NCBI GenBank assembly: GCA_038025085.1
Contig: CM076147.1
Coordinates: forward strand, 27,133,001 to 27,197,000
Reading direction: 5' to 3'
DNA length: 64,000 nt
Source of the DNA: Tetragonia tetragonoides
Taxonomy: Eukaryota; Streptophyta; Magnoliopsida; Caryophyllales; Aizoaceae
The notes beneath the pieces were generated by a model that saw only the letters and a list, made by a program, of their open reading frames with translations, did not search any database and was not told where the DNA came from. Both the position numbers and the translations under genes were made by a program. Each line of letters starts with the position of its first letter. Position 1 is the stretch's first letter. This document shows positions 23,168-35,663 of the stretch, piece after piece.

Positions 23168-24157
23168 CTAAACAGCAACTGGGTTTTGCTTCGATCCGGG
23201 AGGCGTATCATCATCATCGTCCCTCTTTGGCTTCACTTCCCTACAAGGCGTTTAAGGATGCTCGTCACCTCTAAACTTCTGGGGTATGAAGCGCCTTCTA
23301 AAGTTATCCACAAGTTTGCGCTTCTTTGAACAGCAGCTCTCACATATGTCCCTTGGAGCAGGCACTAGGACGTGATTAACCTTCCATTCGAACTCGGACA
23401 AGCATAGCTCGTTGCCAACACCCTGAAAAGTCAGCGCTCAACGATTGCCTTTGTCGTACTTCTCATCGTTGATGTAGCCACTCTTCAGTACCACATCGTC
23501 ATACTTGTCCTTGAGACCTCTCCAAGGATGCAGGTTGGGTAAACCAGCTAGTAGGAGTTCTACCCAGAAACCTTGGTGTATCCTCGTACGGTTCTCATAT
23601 TCATAACGCTCGATCGTAGTGAATGCGCGATCGATGTAGGCACAGAAGTCATCTAACTCGGCATCAGTGGCAAAGAAAGGCTCCACATGAGGAGACACAT
23701 CAGCAGGAGGCGAAGGAGGTACAGAGTTGTTGCCGCTTGCATCACCAATATCCTCTAAGTCTGGCATGCTAGGTGAATCAGGGACTCCACCTCCATACTC
23801 GAATCGCATCTCTAGATCCACAGAGTTAGGCTCAATGCTTGGCTCGTCAGCAGGAGCATCGTCAGCCTGAGGTTCGGACTCGGTAGGTTCCTCTTCAGAA
23901 TTAGGATCCTCGTTAGCTTCCAAGTCATGGTTAGGCTTAAGCGGTACGTCATCATTGTGAGCATCATGCGCGGGTTGATCCACCTCGAGCTCGTGCGCGC
24001 CATTGCCGTGCGCCTCGGGCTCGGGTACGGCCTCGTCATGCGTTGGCTCGCTATCGAAAATGTCTACATATTCCACCTCGTTCTCGGGTGCAACGATCAT
24101 CGCTCCCGGTTTTCTACCTCTAGTCGATTTCATCACGGTCAAACGAGTAATTGCCAT
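23168..24157 (-). pseudogene. Extra acidic ORF upstream of gag in the gypsy element
   Basis: A 330-codon frame in sense with the element, between PBS and gag, interrupted by TGA at 23438-23440 and one later TAA, ending with TAG at 23168-23170. The first 240 codons are open (start MAITRLTVMKSTRGRK). Residues about 25-170 are very rich in Glu, Asp, Pro and Ala. They are followed by a compact, Tyr/Phe/Trp-containing segment (ELDDFCAYIDRAF, RIHQGFWVELL). The C-terminal 90 codons are basic, with CESCCSKKRK and a DDDDDT tail. I recognise no domain. Tekay-type elements normally have a single gag-pol frame, so this resembles the extra 5' ORF of Ogre-type elements in position only. The reading frame survives over long stretches despite decay. 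Confidence 0.6.
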
Positions 24158-24338
24158 CTACAAAAGGGCAATCAAACAATAAGAACATTTAAATCACAAT
24201 TAAGGTGATTTCAAGTAATTCTTAACTTCTAGGACTACTACGCTCAACGGCTTTAATTACATTTTATTTTTCCCAAAATGAAGCTAATCTTTATTAATTC
24301 ATTTACTAAACCTATGCAACCTTTTTTTTAAACCTAGG

Positions 24339-24350
24339 GCTCTGATACCA
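24339..24350 (-). other. Primer binding site of the gypsy element
   Basis: Minus strand TGGTATCAGAGC, complementary to initiator tRNA-Met, two bases inside the 5' LTR end. Confidence 0.88.
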
Positions 24351-24352
24351 TT

Positions 24353-26265
24353 TATAACACCCCCGAATTCGCAACGATTTCCTGGGACCATCGACGTCGC
24401 TATACACGACTCGACACCGCTGAACCGTCACGAACCCAAGGGAATGCTACTGCAACATTTATCGCTAAGGAATAAATGCTAAGCAGAAAGGAAAAACTAG
24501 GTATCAAAGGTAGCATCTAAACAAACTAAACATTAATATCAGAGTTGTCTATCAAGTGAACTTAAGTCCATTAAACTATTAATACAACTTTGCCTTCAAG
24601 GGCACAATCCAAACAAAATCCCAACAAACCAAAGTAACCAAAATAAATAATAAGTCTAGAGAACAAACCCACAATTAAAGTTTAAGCTATCCGTCCTCAC
24701 TCAGCTACACCTGCACTTTGGTTTCTGTGACGGAAACAAGGTACAGAAGAAAAGAGAAGAAACAAAAGAAAACAAAAATTAGATAAACTGAATAAACGTT
24801 GTCCATACCCAGTAAAAACACTTTCGCAAACCTTACCTGGGTTTTAGAAGAATCATTGAAATTCATTTGCATGCACAAGTAATCATACAATCAAGCACAC
24901 ACAAACTCGATATTCAATTACATGCATTTCTTGCTTTAGTGATCATTCGAACAAAAATAGATAAACCATCTTGATTAGAGAAAAAAGATAGCGAATAGAA
25001 CAACGATTACCCATACTATTCATAGATAGATATAGACAAGCCATGGACTTACTCTAGTGTATACTCACACTGCCTCTAACATAATAATCGATATGTAGAG
25101 AATTAAACGATGGGGAATGATCCGTCCCGAACACACTACGAGGTGTCCATAAAAAGTAACTTGGAAATCACGCATCCCTAGACTATATCAATTAGATAAG
25201 TCTCGATAGCTCGACTACTCCTAGGGATCCATTAGGAGTCTTATTCTCATTTATTCCAATTCACATACTCTCATTGATTGACCTAGTGGTACAACGAGAC
25301 CACAACCTACTACTTCATTTCATGCTCATGATAATGAATAATAATAACAACGATAACGACATAAATGCATATTATCCAATCATGCTTCACATATGTCTAA
25401 CGAAAATTCGGCAGCACTTCGACAGCAAATCATGATATCCAAAAATTACACTTTCAAAAAATAATCCATCCAAGTATAATAGGTGCTCATTAGCACTCAA
25501 TAATAACCCATTCCAAATAGCACGTATATTATATCATAATAATAATAATAGAAATTCAACATCGCCATAATTAAACATTAATTAGCATATGAACTAATTA
25601 ATTAATGAAACATCATAAACTTGTCATACTCAATATAATTCATATTTACAGCGAAGAATATATTTCTAATTCTCATAATTAACGACGATATAATTTAATC
25701 ATGCTTCGCATATTAAATTCACAATAATCATCCATTTAACACATAACACATCAAAATAGTTTTGATGGATCTTTGGAAAGAGGTAGGCACAATCGCTTAC
25801 CTAAAAAATGCTCACTACGCAGTAGGTAACCTTGCTAATCACAATCCGATCACGCTTGTCCGTTTGGTCCTAATTAAGAACAATTACTGAGACATAATCA
25901 GTAAATACGAAAATCCAAACAGTACTGAAACTGTAAACTAATATTTTTATTAAATGCTTTAATTTATTCCAACAAATCTAGGCTTTTGAAAATCCGGATT
26001 CGGACTCCAAACGACTACAAAAAAAAATTAAAATAATTATTGAAAAATACTGAATATAAGAAATTAATTAAAACGAAATTATTAAACAAAATCCTAAACG
26101 GTTTTTCGAGTCTAGGCCATGATACACCAAGCATGGGGACCCACGACCTAGCCCATCACTAAGACCACCACCCACCGACCACCATGATCGGCGGTGGCTC
26201 GCCGGAGCACCGGCAACGGAGGAGAGAGAGAGCGCGAGAGATCGCGCGAGAGAGAGAGAGAGATC

Positions 26266-26345
<80 letters not shown>

Positions 26346-27042
26346 CTGAGAGAGGGAGGAGTGACGGGCAGGGCCCAGTCGCGTCGGTCACTCGCCGGCG
26401 ACCACCCAGGCGCGACCTGGTGGCGCGGCGGCGGCGCGCCAGTCGCGGCTCAGCAAAACAGGGGAGGGGGAAAAACAGAGCATGAAAGAGAGATAAAGAA
26501 AGAGAGAGAGAGAGAGGGGGAGGGGATTACCGGCGGGAAGAGGAGGCCGGTAGCTGGCCTGGTGGCCGGCGACAGTAGGGGGAGAGAGAGAGAGAGAGAG
26601 AAAAGGTGTGCGGTGGAGAGAGAGAAAAACCGTGAGGGAGGAGAGAGAGAGAATTGGGGTTTTTGGCTCAGTTTTTGCAACTGGTCAACTGGCCCATCTC
26701 TTAGCTTATATACGTGTTTGGTCAAAGAAAGTCAAAACCTACTAGACTAGGATTATTTTCTGATTTAATTGCTAATTAAAAATAATTAAAACTAATTAAA
26801 AGCTAATTAAAACCAATTAAAACAATATGAATAAACCTTATTCATATACAAAACCAATTTAATTAAATCCCTCAATTTGATAATTCTAAATACCGAAATT
26901 CCCATAATAATAAAAAAATATTATTATGGCCTAATTTGAGTAAATGGAATCGTTAAATAAATATACGATTTAAATGTCCGAAACTATTTATAAAAGAATT
27001 ATAAATCGATATTATAATTATAGAAAATATTGGGGTATCACA
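24353..27042 (-). repeat. 5' LTR of the gypsy element
   Basis: A 2690-bp LTR, near-collinear with 15193-17846. The inner border reads TATAACACC instead of TGTAACACC, a single G-to-A change destroying the terminal dinucleotide. Contains the largest AG microsatellite (about 26222-26345). The outer border is adjacent to TSD GTATA, so this LTR lacks the 215-bp segment found between polypurine modules at the other end. Confidence 0.88.
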
Positions 27043-29072
27043 GTATAAGCTTGCCACATAGCCTAACAAATCATCTAAGTGTCACGCGTTTAATACATCA
27101 TCGATATTTAAATTTATTATAAATTAGTATATTGTTTCAAAATAGAACATAAAATAATTTAAGTTACGTGACTCAAAAAAAATTATAATCTTAATTCAAT
27201 GAATTGGATTTAAAACGTACTTAAAAATGAGATATATATGTTTTATAAGTTTTCGTAGAAGTTAAGTGGATAAGACACGTAGGATAACCATATAAAGTTG
27301 AGTCAATTTCGTGTGGGGAGACCACGTAGGACCCTCCTTGGAGACCCAATTTCGTGTGGTGATGTCACCTAAGAGCCACATAAGCGGATACATAAACAAG
27401 TCGTACAAGTGATATTAATAAATGCATCCTCATTCTTGACATTAATATAGTAATTAAATATATTATTTATAATTGGCCTATTATTTGTTTCAAATTAGAA
27501 AATAAAATAACTTTGGTAACGCATTTATAAAAAATCTAAGTTTTACGTCATTGCATTGGAAATGAAAATACTTCAAATTGAGATGTATATGTTCGATATT
27601 TAAGCTTATAAAGTTTGACATTTTTTAGGAAAAGTTTTATATAGGTTAAGGATAAAGTACGTAGAATAATCATATTGGTAATACATTAATGGAGTATATC
27701 ACACTAAAATTGGGTCCTAATCCGAGTGGTGATATAAAGGTGAGTCAATTTCTTGTGGGCACGCCACGTGAGATGCCACATAATCGCTCAATTGTTTGTG
27801 GGCATGACATGTGGAACGCCACGTAGAGGCCCAAATTCGTGTGACGATGACACTTAAGTTGTGACATAAGCAAAGCTTGCCGCCACATAAGCCAAACTTG
27901 CCACATAACCTAACAACTCAACATCATCCAAGTGTCACCATTAATGTCTCATCATTAGTTGACTTTATTACATAATTATTAGCATATTTTTATTTTACAA
28001 AAAAAATATACGTAAGTTAAAAAATTATAAATCCTACTTCAATGGATTGGACTTGAATTTTTTTTTAAAATGAGATATATTTGTCCTATACAAGTTGGAT
28101 CCTTTCTGTGCGGTAATAACATATTGACGCTATATAAGAGGGAATATTCGTGTGAAAATGACATGTAGACGCTACATATACATGTGCACAACTTTGCCAT
28201 ATAACTTAACAAATTCATGTCCAAGTTCAACTCATGTTGGCACGACACGCGTAGGACGCCACGTAGAGGCCTAAATTCGTGTGACGATGACACCTAAGTC
28301 GCCACATAAGCAAAGGTTGCCACATAGCCTAACAACTCATTATCCAAGTGTCACCCATTAATGCGTTATCATTAGTTGGATTTATTACATATTTATATAT
28401 TAGCATATTTATATATTAGCATATTAGTCGAATTTATTAAATATTTATATATTAGAGTATTTTTATATTACAAAAATAAAATAATTTAGTTACGTAACTC
28501 AAAATTTTATAAATCTTAGTTCAATGGATTGACTTTAATAGAAGTTCCAAAATAAGATAAATATGTCCTATACAAGTTGGGTTATTTCCTTGCGGTGATA
28601 ACATGTAGATGCCATATAAGAGAAAATGTTCGTGTGAAAATGAGATGTTAGACGCTACATGTGCACAACTTTGCCACATACAACTTAACAAATATCATCT
28701 CCAAATCTCACATGATTATCATCATTCGACTTTATTATAAGACTTATTTCTATACTATTTCAAACTAAAAAAAACAAATTTTTAGTTACATAACTCTATA
28801 AATTATAAATCTTACTTCATTAAATTGATTTTCTTTTTTGTTTTGGAATTTTGTAGTAAGCCTTAAATTATCTTCATAAATTAATCTTTTTTACATTCAT
28901 TCTATTTAAGATATAGATCGATTTAGAAGGACATTTCATACCAAAATAATTCAAATAGTCAAATATAAAATTAGTTGTGCAGTATAAAACAGTCATGAGG
29001 TATCACCTAAAAAGTTATCTTCATTTTCGAGAGATATTAGCGAGTACGTACGAAGTACGGAGATAAAACTAG

Positions 29073-30234
29073 TACATATATAAAGTTGGGTAAGATCGCT
29101 GGTAACGTGACAAGTGTCATAGTTTGATTGTTCAATATTTATTTATTTATTTTTTTTTTATTATGGTGAGTAATGAATTGTTAAAATTAAATATCATATA
29201 ATAATTGTTATAACCTATTCATATTTCTTATTTTTATTTAACATTAAAATTACATTAATACAACCTAAAATAGCGTTATTCTCCCGCATTAACGTTGTCA
29301 ATTATAACTTTTGACTATTCAGGTATTATAAGGATGCTTGACTTGACAATTAGTTGTCTATAAAAAAATTATATTTGCTATTAAAAAAATAATTAAAATT
29401 TCTAATCAATTTAGTACAGAGGATGAATATTTCACACGGTATATAAAAAATGTTATATAGTTGTGGGTAAAAGCGCATGTAACGTACAAGTGTCATAATT
29501 TGATACATCTAAAATGACATTAATGCCCAGTTTTAACGTTATCAAAATTATAAAAACTGTAATTGAGTAATGATGTTGAATATTTGGGGAATAGATGCAC
29601 ATAATATATAACAAGTTTTTACGTAATTGTGGGTATAAGCGCAGGTAACGTACAAAAGTCACATTTTGAGGACGTACTTACTATTTTTCATTTTCTTAGA
29701 TGGTGAGTTGTTTGCAATTGTTTTTCCATTTGAAAGGATGTTAGTCTTCCAATTTCTAAATTCAAATTAGTGAAATACACATTAAGGGACATTCTAATCA
29801 AACTGATAATTGTTTAATAACAAAAATCTATATCAATTGGTATAAGCGTATGTTACGTGAAAATGTACTATTATTTATGGGGATAATCATCGTTAATATT
29901 ACAGTGGTCAAATTTTAATTAAGATTTATATTTGAAGGTATAAAACATAGGTTAGACATGTGATTAAATTTTGCACGGATAAGCGAAAATAAAATGACAT
30001 GTGTCACATTTGTAGTGCAATTTGTTAAGTTTTATTTTAGATGTACAATTGCAAGTTAGGTGACAAGTTACAGATATTAATTTTTAATAGGACAATAATA
30101 CGTAATATGACATGTAACCTTTTGGCCAGTTACTATATTCATTTTAAAATTTAAAAAATTTCATAAATTTAGCTGATAATATCTAGATATAGTAATAAAC
30201 GAAAAGTCTGTGCGTACCACGGGTTATTTCCTAG
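29073..30234 (+). mobile_element. 3' portion of the outer Helitron
   Basis: Begins TTGGGTAAGATCGCTGGTAACGTGAC after the TA-rich junction, like the sequence following the TA run in the 45391 Helitron. Internal motifs of the type GGGTATAAGCGCAGGTAACG recur about every 100-180 bp (29461, 29632, 29842). Ends CTAG/T at 30234. Confidence 0.7.
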
Positions 30235-30427
30235 TTACCATGAAAATTGAGTTGATGAAAGGAAAGAGAAGGGAATTTAGTAAAGTTTTTAATTTCCCCC
30301 TCATTCCCCTAGTCTCCAACGGGCTCTAAGCTGATATATTTGATTTAAATTGCGTCCGTTTTTCATTGTTTTGATTGAAAGTTAAAACCCTAGTCTTAGC
30401 TTCAAGGTCGAGCTCAACCTCAACCTC

Positions 30428-33400
30428 CAGTGGCGGAGGTAGTTAGGTACAAGGGAGTACATTTGCTCCCCCAGCCAAAAAAATATGAAGATCATATTAA
30501 AAAAAAAAAAAAAGGTAATATTTCTTTTGTACACTTGCTCTCCCAAAGTTTCCTGTTTCCATTGACATGTCACACGTAACAACTACCAAAGAGTTAAAAA
30601 AGGAGACTGAGAGTAATTAAATAAAAAAAAATCTCAACAATTAAAAAATAACTTTAATTACCACTTGAAAACACGTGAATTTTAAATCTTTAGGTTCAAC
30701 TTTCTCTCTCCTCAATACTCTGGCTTATGTCTTGTTGTACAGATCTGCCCATTTTTCCTCCTCAGAACAGTAAAACCTTTATTTTTGTTTTGCTTATTTC
30801 CTTAGAACTTAAAAGAGGATGGATAACCGAACGAAAAAGAAGAAAGTTGATGGAAGTCTACAGTTTTTTTTTGGCGCAAGTATGGAAAATCACAAAAGAC
30901 TAAGCTAGCTCGTCTTCTTCCCCAAATGAACTAACTAAAGAAAGTAAGATTGAGTGTCATTCATTCTCTTCACAAAATACACTTGAAACACAAAGTGAGA
31001 ATGAGTTTACATTTACCCCATCACCAAATACACCTCATACAGAAAATGAGTATCCTTCTTTCCCATCACAAAAAATACCTCAAAGTGAGAAAGATAGTAC
31101 ATATAATGTTGAGTCACTTGCACATCATCCTGGTTTAAGGACAAACATAAATGATTATCCACCAAGTGCACAAGATATGGTTAGGCGAGCATATATTAGT
31201 AGAGGTCCTTGTCGACCACGTAGTCATGATTTTCCTCAAACAAATCTGGGAGGTTGGCGTCGGTCGTTTAATAAGGCTTGGTTTCATAAATATGATTGGC
31301 TTGACTATAGTGTTCAAAGAGATGCAACATATTGCTTTCCTTGTTACTTATTTAAGGATGAAGGTCCACGTATGGGGGAGAGGGCAGTTGTTAATGAAGG
31401 ATTCACATCTTGGAATAGGACCAAAAGACTGGACAAACATGTTGGTAAATATAATAGTGCTCATATTCGAGCCGTGGAGAAATATCAAGCTTTCATAAAC
31501 CCAAAAGCTTCTATCATAAATGCTCTTGACAAGCAATTTTCACAAGTTAAAAGTGAATATAAAATCCGCTTGTTAGCTTCACTTAGATGTTTGAGGTATT
31601 TTTTAGGGCAAGGGTTGGCATGTTGTTATCATAATGAAAGTGATGAGTCATATAACAGAGAAAAATTTATAGAAATTTTGAAGCGGCTTGCTGAAATTAA
31701 TGATGATGTGGGCAAGGTTGTGTTGAAAAATGCTCCAGGAAATAGTCATATGACAGCCCCTTCTAGCCAGAGAGATCTTATACATGCTTGTGCTAAAGAA
31801 ACTACCAAACTCTTTATGGAAGACCTTGGTGATGAGTGTTTTGCAATTTTAGCCGATGAGTCTAGTGATATATCTTTTAAGGAACAATTGGCTCTTTGCT
31901 TGTGTTATGTTGATAGAAAAGGAAGGATAACAGAGCGGTTTCTTGGCGTTGTGCATGTTGAGAATACTACTGCTTTGTCACTTATAAGTGGCATTGAGTC
32001 TTTGCTTATGGAGCATTCACTAAGTTTATCTAAGATTCGGGGGCAATGTTATGACGGGGCTAGCAATATGAATGGTGAAATTAATGGACTTAACACTTTG
32101 ATTATGAAAGAAATTCCATCAGCATACTATGTTCACTATTTTGCTCATCAACTTCAACTAACACTTGTTGCAGTAACTAGAACTAGCACCGATCGTGGTT
32201 GGCTTTTTGACACACTTGCGCTTTTGTTGAATGTGGTTGGATTTTCTTGTAAGAGGAGAGAAATGCTTTGAATTAACCATGCCAAAAAAGTTGTAGAAGG
32301 ATTGGAATGTGGTGAACTTGAAAGTGGAACTGGGTAAAAGCAGGAACTTGGTTTGAGGAGGCCTGGTGATACTCGTTGGGGTTCTTACTATAAAACAATT
32401 ATGAGTACTCTTAGTTTATTTCCCACAATTGTTGAGGTACTTGGTAAGGCTGGATAGACTTCTCCGTACACGGATGATAGAGTAAAAATTGAAAGTATCA
32501 TGTACTCAATTGAATCATTTGACTTTATGTTCATGATACACTTGATGTATTATATATTTAGGTACACGAATGACTTGTGTGAAACTTTGCAAAAGAAGAA
32601 TCAAGATATTGTTAATGTTATGGCACTTGTTAGCTTGACAAAGGAACAATTGCAACAGTTGAGAGACTATGGATGAGATGACTTTCTCAAAACAGTTTCT
32701 TCATTTTGTGTTAAAAATAAGATTGAAGTTCCCCTTATGAGTAAAGATTATGTTCCCCTTGGAAGATCAAAGCGTTTTTCCATCATGCTACAAATCTTCA
32801 TCGTTTTAAGTATGATGTATTCAATGTTGTTATTGATCTATAACTCACGGAACTTAACAATCGGTTTAATGAGGTAAACATGGAGTTGGTTGTATGTATG
32901 GCTTGCTTCTGTCCAATTAATTCTTTTGCTTCCTATGATAGGGAAAAATTGCTTAGACTTGCGGAGTTTTATCCTAACGATTTCTCAAGTGTTGATTTGA
33001 TGAGACTTAGATTTCAACTTGATAACCTTGTGGCTGATATGCGAAAAGATGTGAGATTTCAAGTGGAAAACCTTGGTGACCTATCTTTTAAACTTGTTTA
33101 AACAAACAAGCATGACATATATCCACTAGTCTACTTGCTTCTAAAGTTAGCGTTGTTCCTCCCGGTGGCAACGACAAGTGTGGAAAGAGTATTTTCATCA
33201 ATGACTTATGTGAAGAATAAATTGCGCAATAGTATGAGTGATCCATTATTAAATGATAGTTTGGTCACATTTGTAGAGAAAGATCTATTTTTCCAAGTTA
33301 GCGATGACGTTGTCTTAAATCAGTTTCAAAATATGACGACTTGTCGATCACAATTGTAATTTTAATCCGAGTATTTTGTAAAAAATAATTTCCTTTTATA

Positions 33401-33510
33401 TTTGGTTGTAATTTGGATTTATACGACTTTCTATTGAACTTTGTTAAAGTTTTTTTTCATTGAATTATCTTTTTTGTACCCCCACTGTTAGATTTCTACC
33501 TCCGCCACTG
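30428..33510 (+). mobile_element. hAT transposon with perfect 8-bp TSD
   Basis: 3083 bp. Terminal inverted repeats are 15 bp, perfect (CAGTGGCGGAGGTAG). The TSD TCAACCTC is perfect (30420-30427 and 33511-33518). The homologous site in copy 2 (about 36690-36720) has no element, only extra CTCAAC units, so the insertion followed the tandem duplication or was confined to copy 1. It carries its own degraded transposase. Confidence 0.95.
30819..33359 (+). pseudogene. hAT transposase (TTF zinc finger / DUF4371 / dimerisation type)
   Basis: ATG at 30819 opens a Lys-rich N-terminus (MDNRTKKKKVDGSL) that runs into a stop near 30903. The frame resumes after an indel and is open to 32271. That part has a TTF-type zinc finger (YCFPCYLF, about 31330) and a DUF4371/RNase-H-like transposase core (ILADESSDISFKEQLAL near 31850; CYDGASNMNGE near 32050; YVHYFAHQLQL). 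Stops at 32269-32271, about 32336 and 32456 and a later frameshift follow. The hAT C-terminal dimerisation segment (LPVATTSVERVFSSM) is in a separate frame at 33135-33359. The layout matches zinc finger MYM-type 1-like transposases of plants. At least four lesions, so inactive. Confidence 0.9.
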
Positions 33511-35379
33511 TCAACCTCTGTTCTATTTCCTTCCGTTGATTTCTGAGCTGTTTGGCTACAGTATCGTTTCTGAGGTTCTCTTTCTCTCTCCCTCTCTGTT
33601 TAATCATTTGTAATTTATATACATGCCTTTGCATTCGTTTGCTTTTATTGTTTATCTAATTTACTAGCTTGAGTTTATAGGAGCACTATATATTATCAAA
33701 TTCTCTTTTAGAATTACTATACTGTGCTCGTGTAATATAATCTAACTGTTTAGATTTTATACCCACCAACTGTTTGTAGAAATAACTCATTGATGATCAT
33801 AAGAATCAAGAGATCTTTTTCTTAAGAGAAGGGTGAGCCTTTTAAGAACGGGAACTTTCCTGTTGAATGAAAATAGGGGTGACTTTACACAAACTCCACG
33901 CAAGTTTTAGCGTTTAGAATAAAGCCTAAAAGTAACCTTGATTATATCCCAATATGGGTGTAGTGCAATTGTCATTCCTTTCCAAGTAAGTAATTAAACA
34001 GGGTAATGCAATCACCATTACATTATATGATTGATAAATTGCATTACACCCAAGTAAACACCCCTAATAATGATAACAATAACAACAATAACAACAATGG
34101 TCATGTTCCGATACGAAATCGGGCATTCCCGACCAGCTTATGATTACTAGAAGGCATGTGTTTGGTTGCCCCTGACTAAGGGGTCGCTACCTCCTGCCCT
34201 TCTTCATATTGAAAGATGCTTAACACAACTTTTACCATCACAAGGAAGTCGAAATTCCACAAATTGCTAAGCTTTGTCTCTCCACAAAAGTGATGACAAC
34301 CTATTTGACAACCTCCCCTAGTGTCAAAAAATATTTTTAATACGCCCCTAATTAGTTGGGCCTACAACCATCGGTTTAAATTTTTGGTTGAATTGGTTCC
34401 AACACCAGAGTATGCAAATTTGGTTGCAATGTCGTCGGATATCGAAAGATAGTTCAGTATGTAACGATGGATTTCCTAGCAATATATTAATGGCTCGCAA
34501 TTAACCCTAACAAATAAAAATAAAAATTGTCGTTAGCTCAATACAGATTCGAGCGTATAGTGTAAGTTTTGTGTAAGACCGGCCAACTCACACAAAAATT
34601 GGGATTACTATTTAGAAATGCAGGGGTCACTTATTATGAGTAGTGAACCTTATTTCATTAAAAAGTGACCCTCGTCTCACCAAAAGTTACGATAAGACAG
34701 TTTCAAACAAGTTTTTGCGTTATGTATAAGACAAGAATAATAATTAAATTGGCTCCATCGTCTGTGAGATGCATGTGGCTCGTACATTATCAAATGATAA
34801 TGATAAGTACTCTAGTAATTATTAAGTTAAACACAAAAATTTGTATAAAATGATTTTAGCGTAACTTTAATTTCGGTGATACAAAAATCACATTTTAACG
34901 AAAGTGACCCTAAATTTTTATATATTAATCCCATTTAAATAGTTACACACAAAACTTGCTACCAAATATGATACTGTTAAATATTAATTTTAGTGGATAG
35001 TAACTAAGATTATGTTTTGAAGTTTTAAAAGGGGGGGCAAAGGGGAAGGGAATAAGGTAAAGAGAAATATTTTAATATGTTTGCCAATTTTTCCCTCCCT
35101 TCTAATCTGTTTATATGTAATTAACATTAAAACTTAATTTATCCTTGCCAAATGACATTTCTATCAAGTTAATTAATATTATTTTTTTAATTACCATGTA
35201 ATTGCAGCTTGGAGGAGAGTTAGTGGGATCTCGAACTGTCGAGGTTAAAAATTGAACTCCATATCGGGAATGAAGGGTGAAAGTGGTCCCTTTGCACCAA
35301 ACACTAATTCTCATACAAATTAAAATACCTAGTACACGTTAACTACGGACTTCACAAAACTAGTTACCCTGAAAATTGA

Positions 35380-35600
35380 TTTTTTTTTTTTTTTTTTTTG
35401 GGTTCACAATCAAGGAAATCACCATCGACCACAGTGACTATTTATCCGTGCTGGTTTGTAAGCATGCACCTCAAAGAGCGGGACAAATGACTAAGAAATT
35501 TAAAAATGCTCCATGCCCAAGATAAGATTTGAATCATCGATCTTAGTTAACAATAGATGAGTCCCTAACTCCCTATCACCCAACTATATCTACACTTCCT
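35380..35600 (-). mobile_element. tRNA-derived SINE, copy B (duplicate of copy A)
   Basis: Same insertion as 13502-13716, carried by the tandem duplication, with a longer T-run (about 20) marking the tail. Confidence 0.7.
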
Positions 35601-35663
35601 TAATTACCTTGAAAATTGAGTTGATGAAAGGAAAGGGAAGAGAATTTAGTAAAGTTCTTAATT

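Larger units (their letters stand above)
15193..27042 (-). mobile_element. Complete gypsy (Tekay-like chromovirus) LTR retrotransposon, defective
   Basis: Length 11,850 bp, minus orientation, with a perfect 5-bp TSD GTATA (15188-15192 and 27043-27047). Order on the minus strand: 5' LTR (27042-24353), PBS, an extra acidic ORF, gag, pol (protease, RT, RNase H, integrase, chromodomain-like tail), polypurine region, 3' LTR (17846-15193). The integrase C-terminal motif set (GPYEILERIG-type region, YEERPIKI) points to the Tekay/Del lineage. Every ORF carries stops, frameshifts or deletions, so it is not autonomous. The LTRs are similar but visibly diverged, so the insertion is not very recent. Confidence 0.9.
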
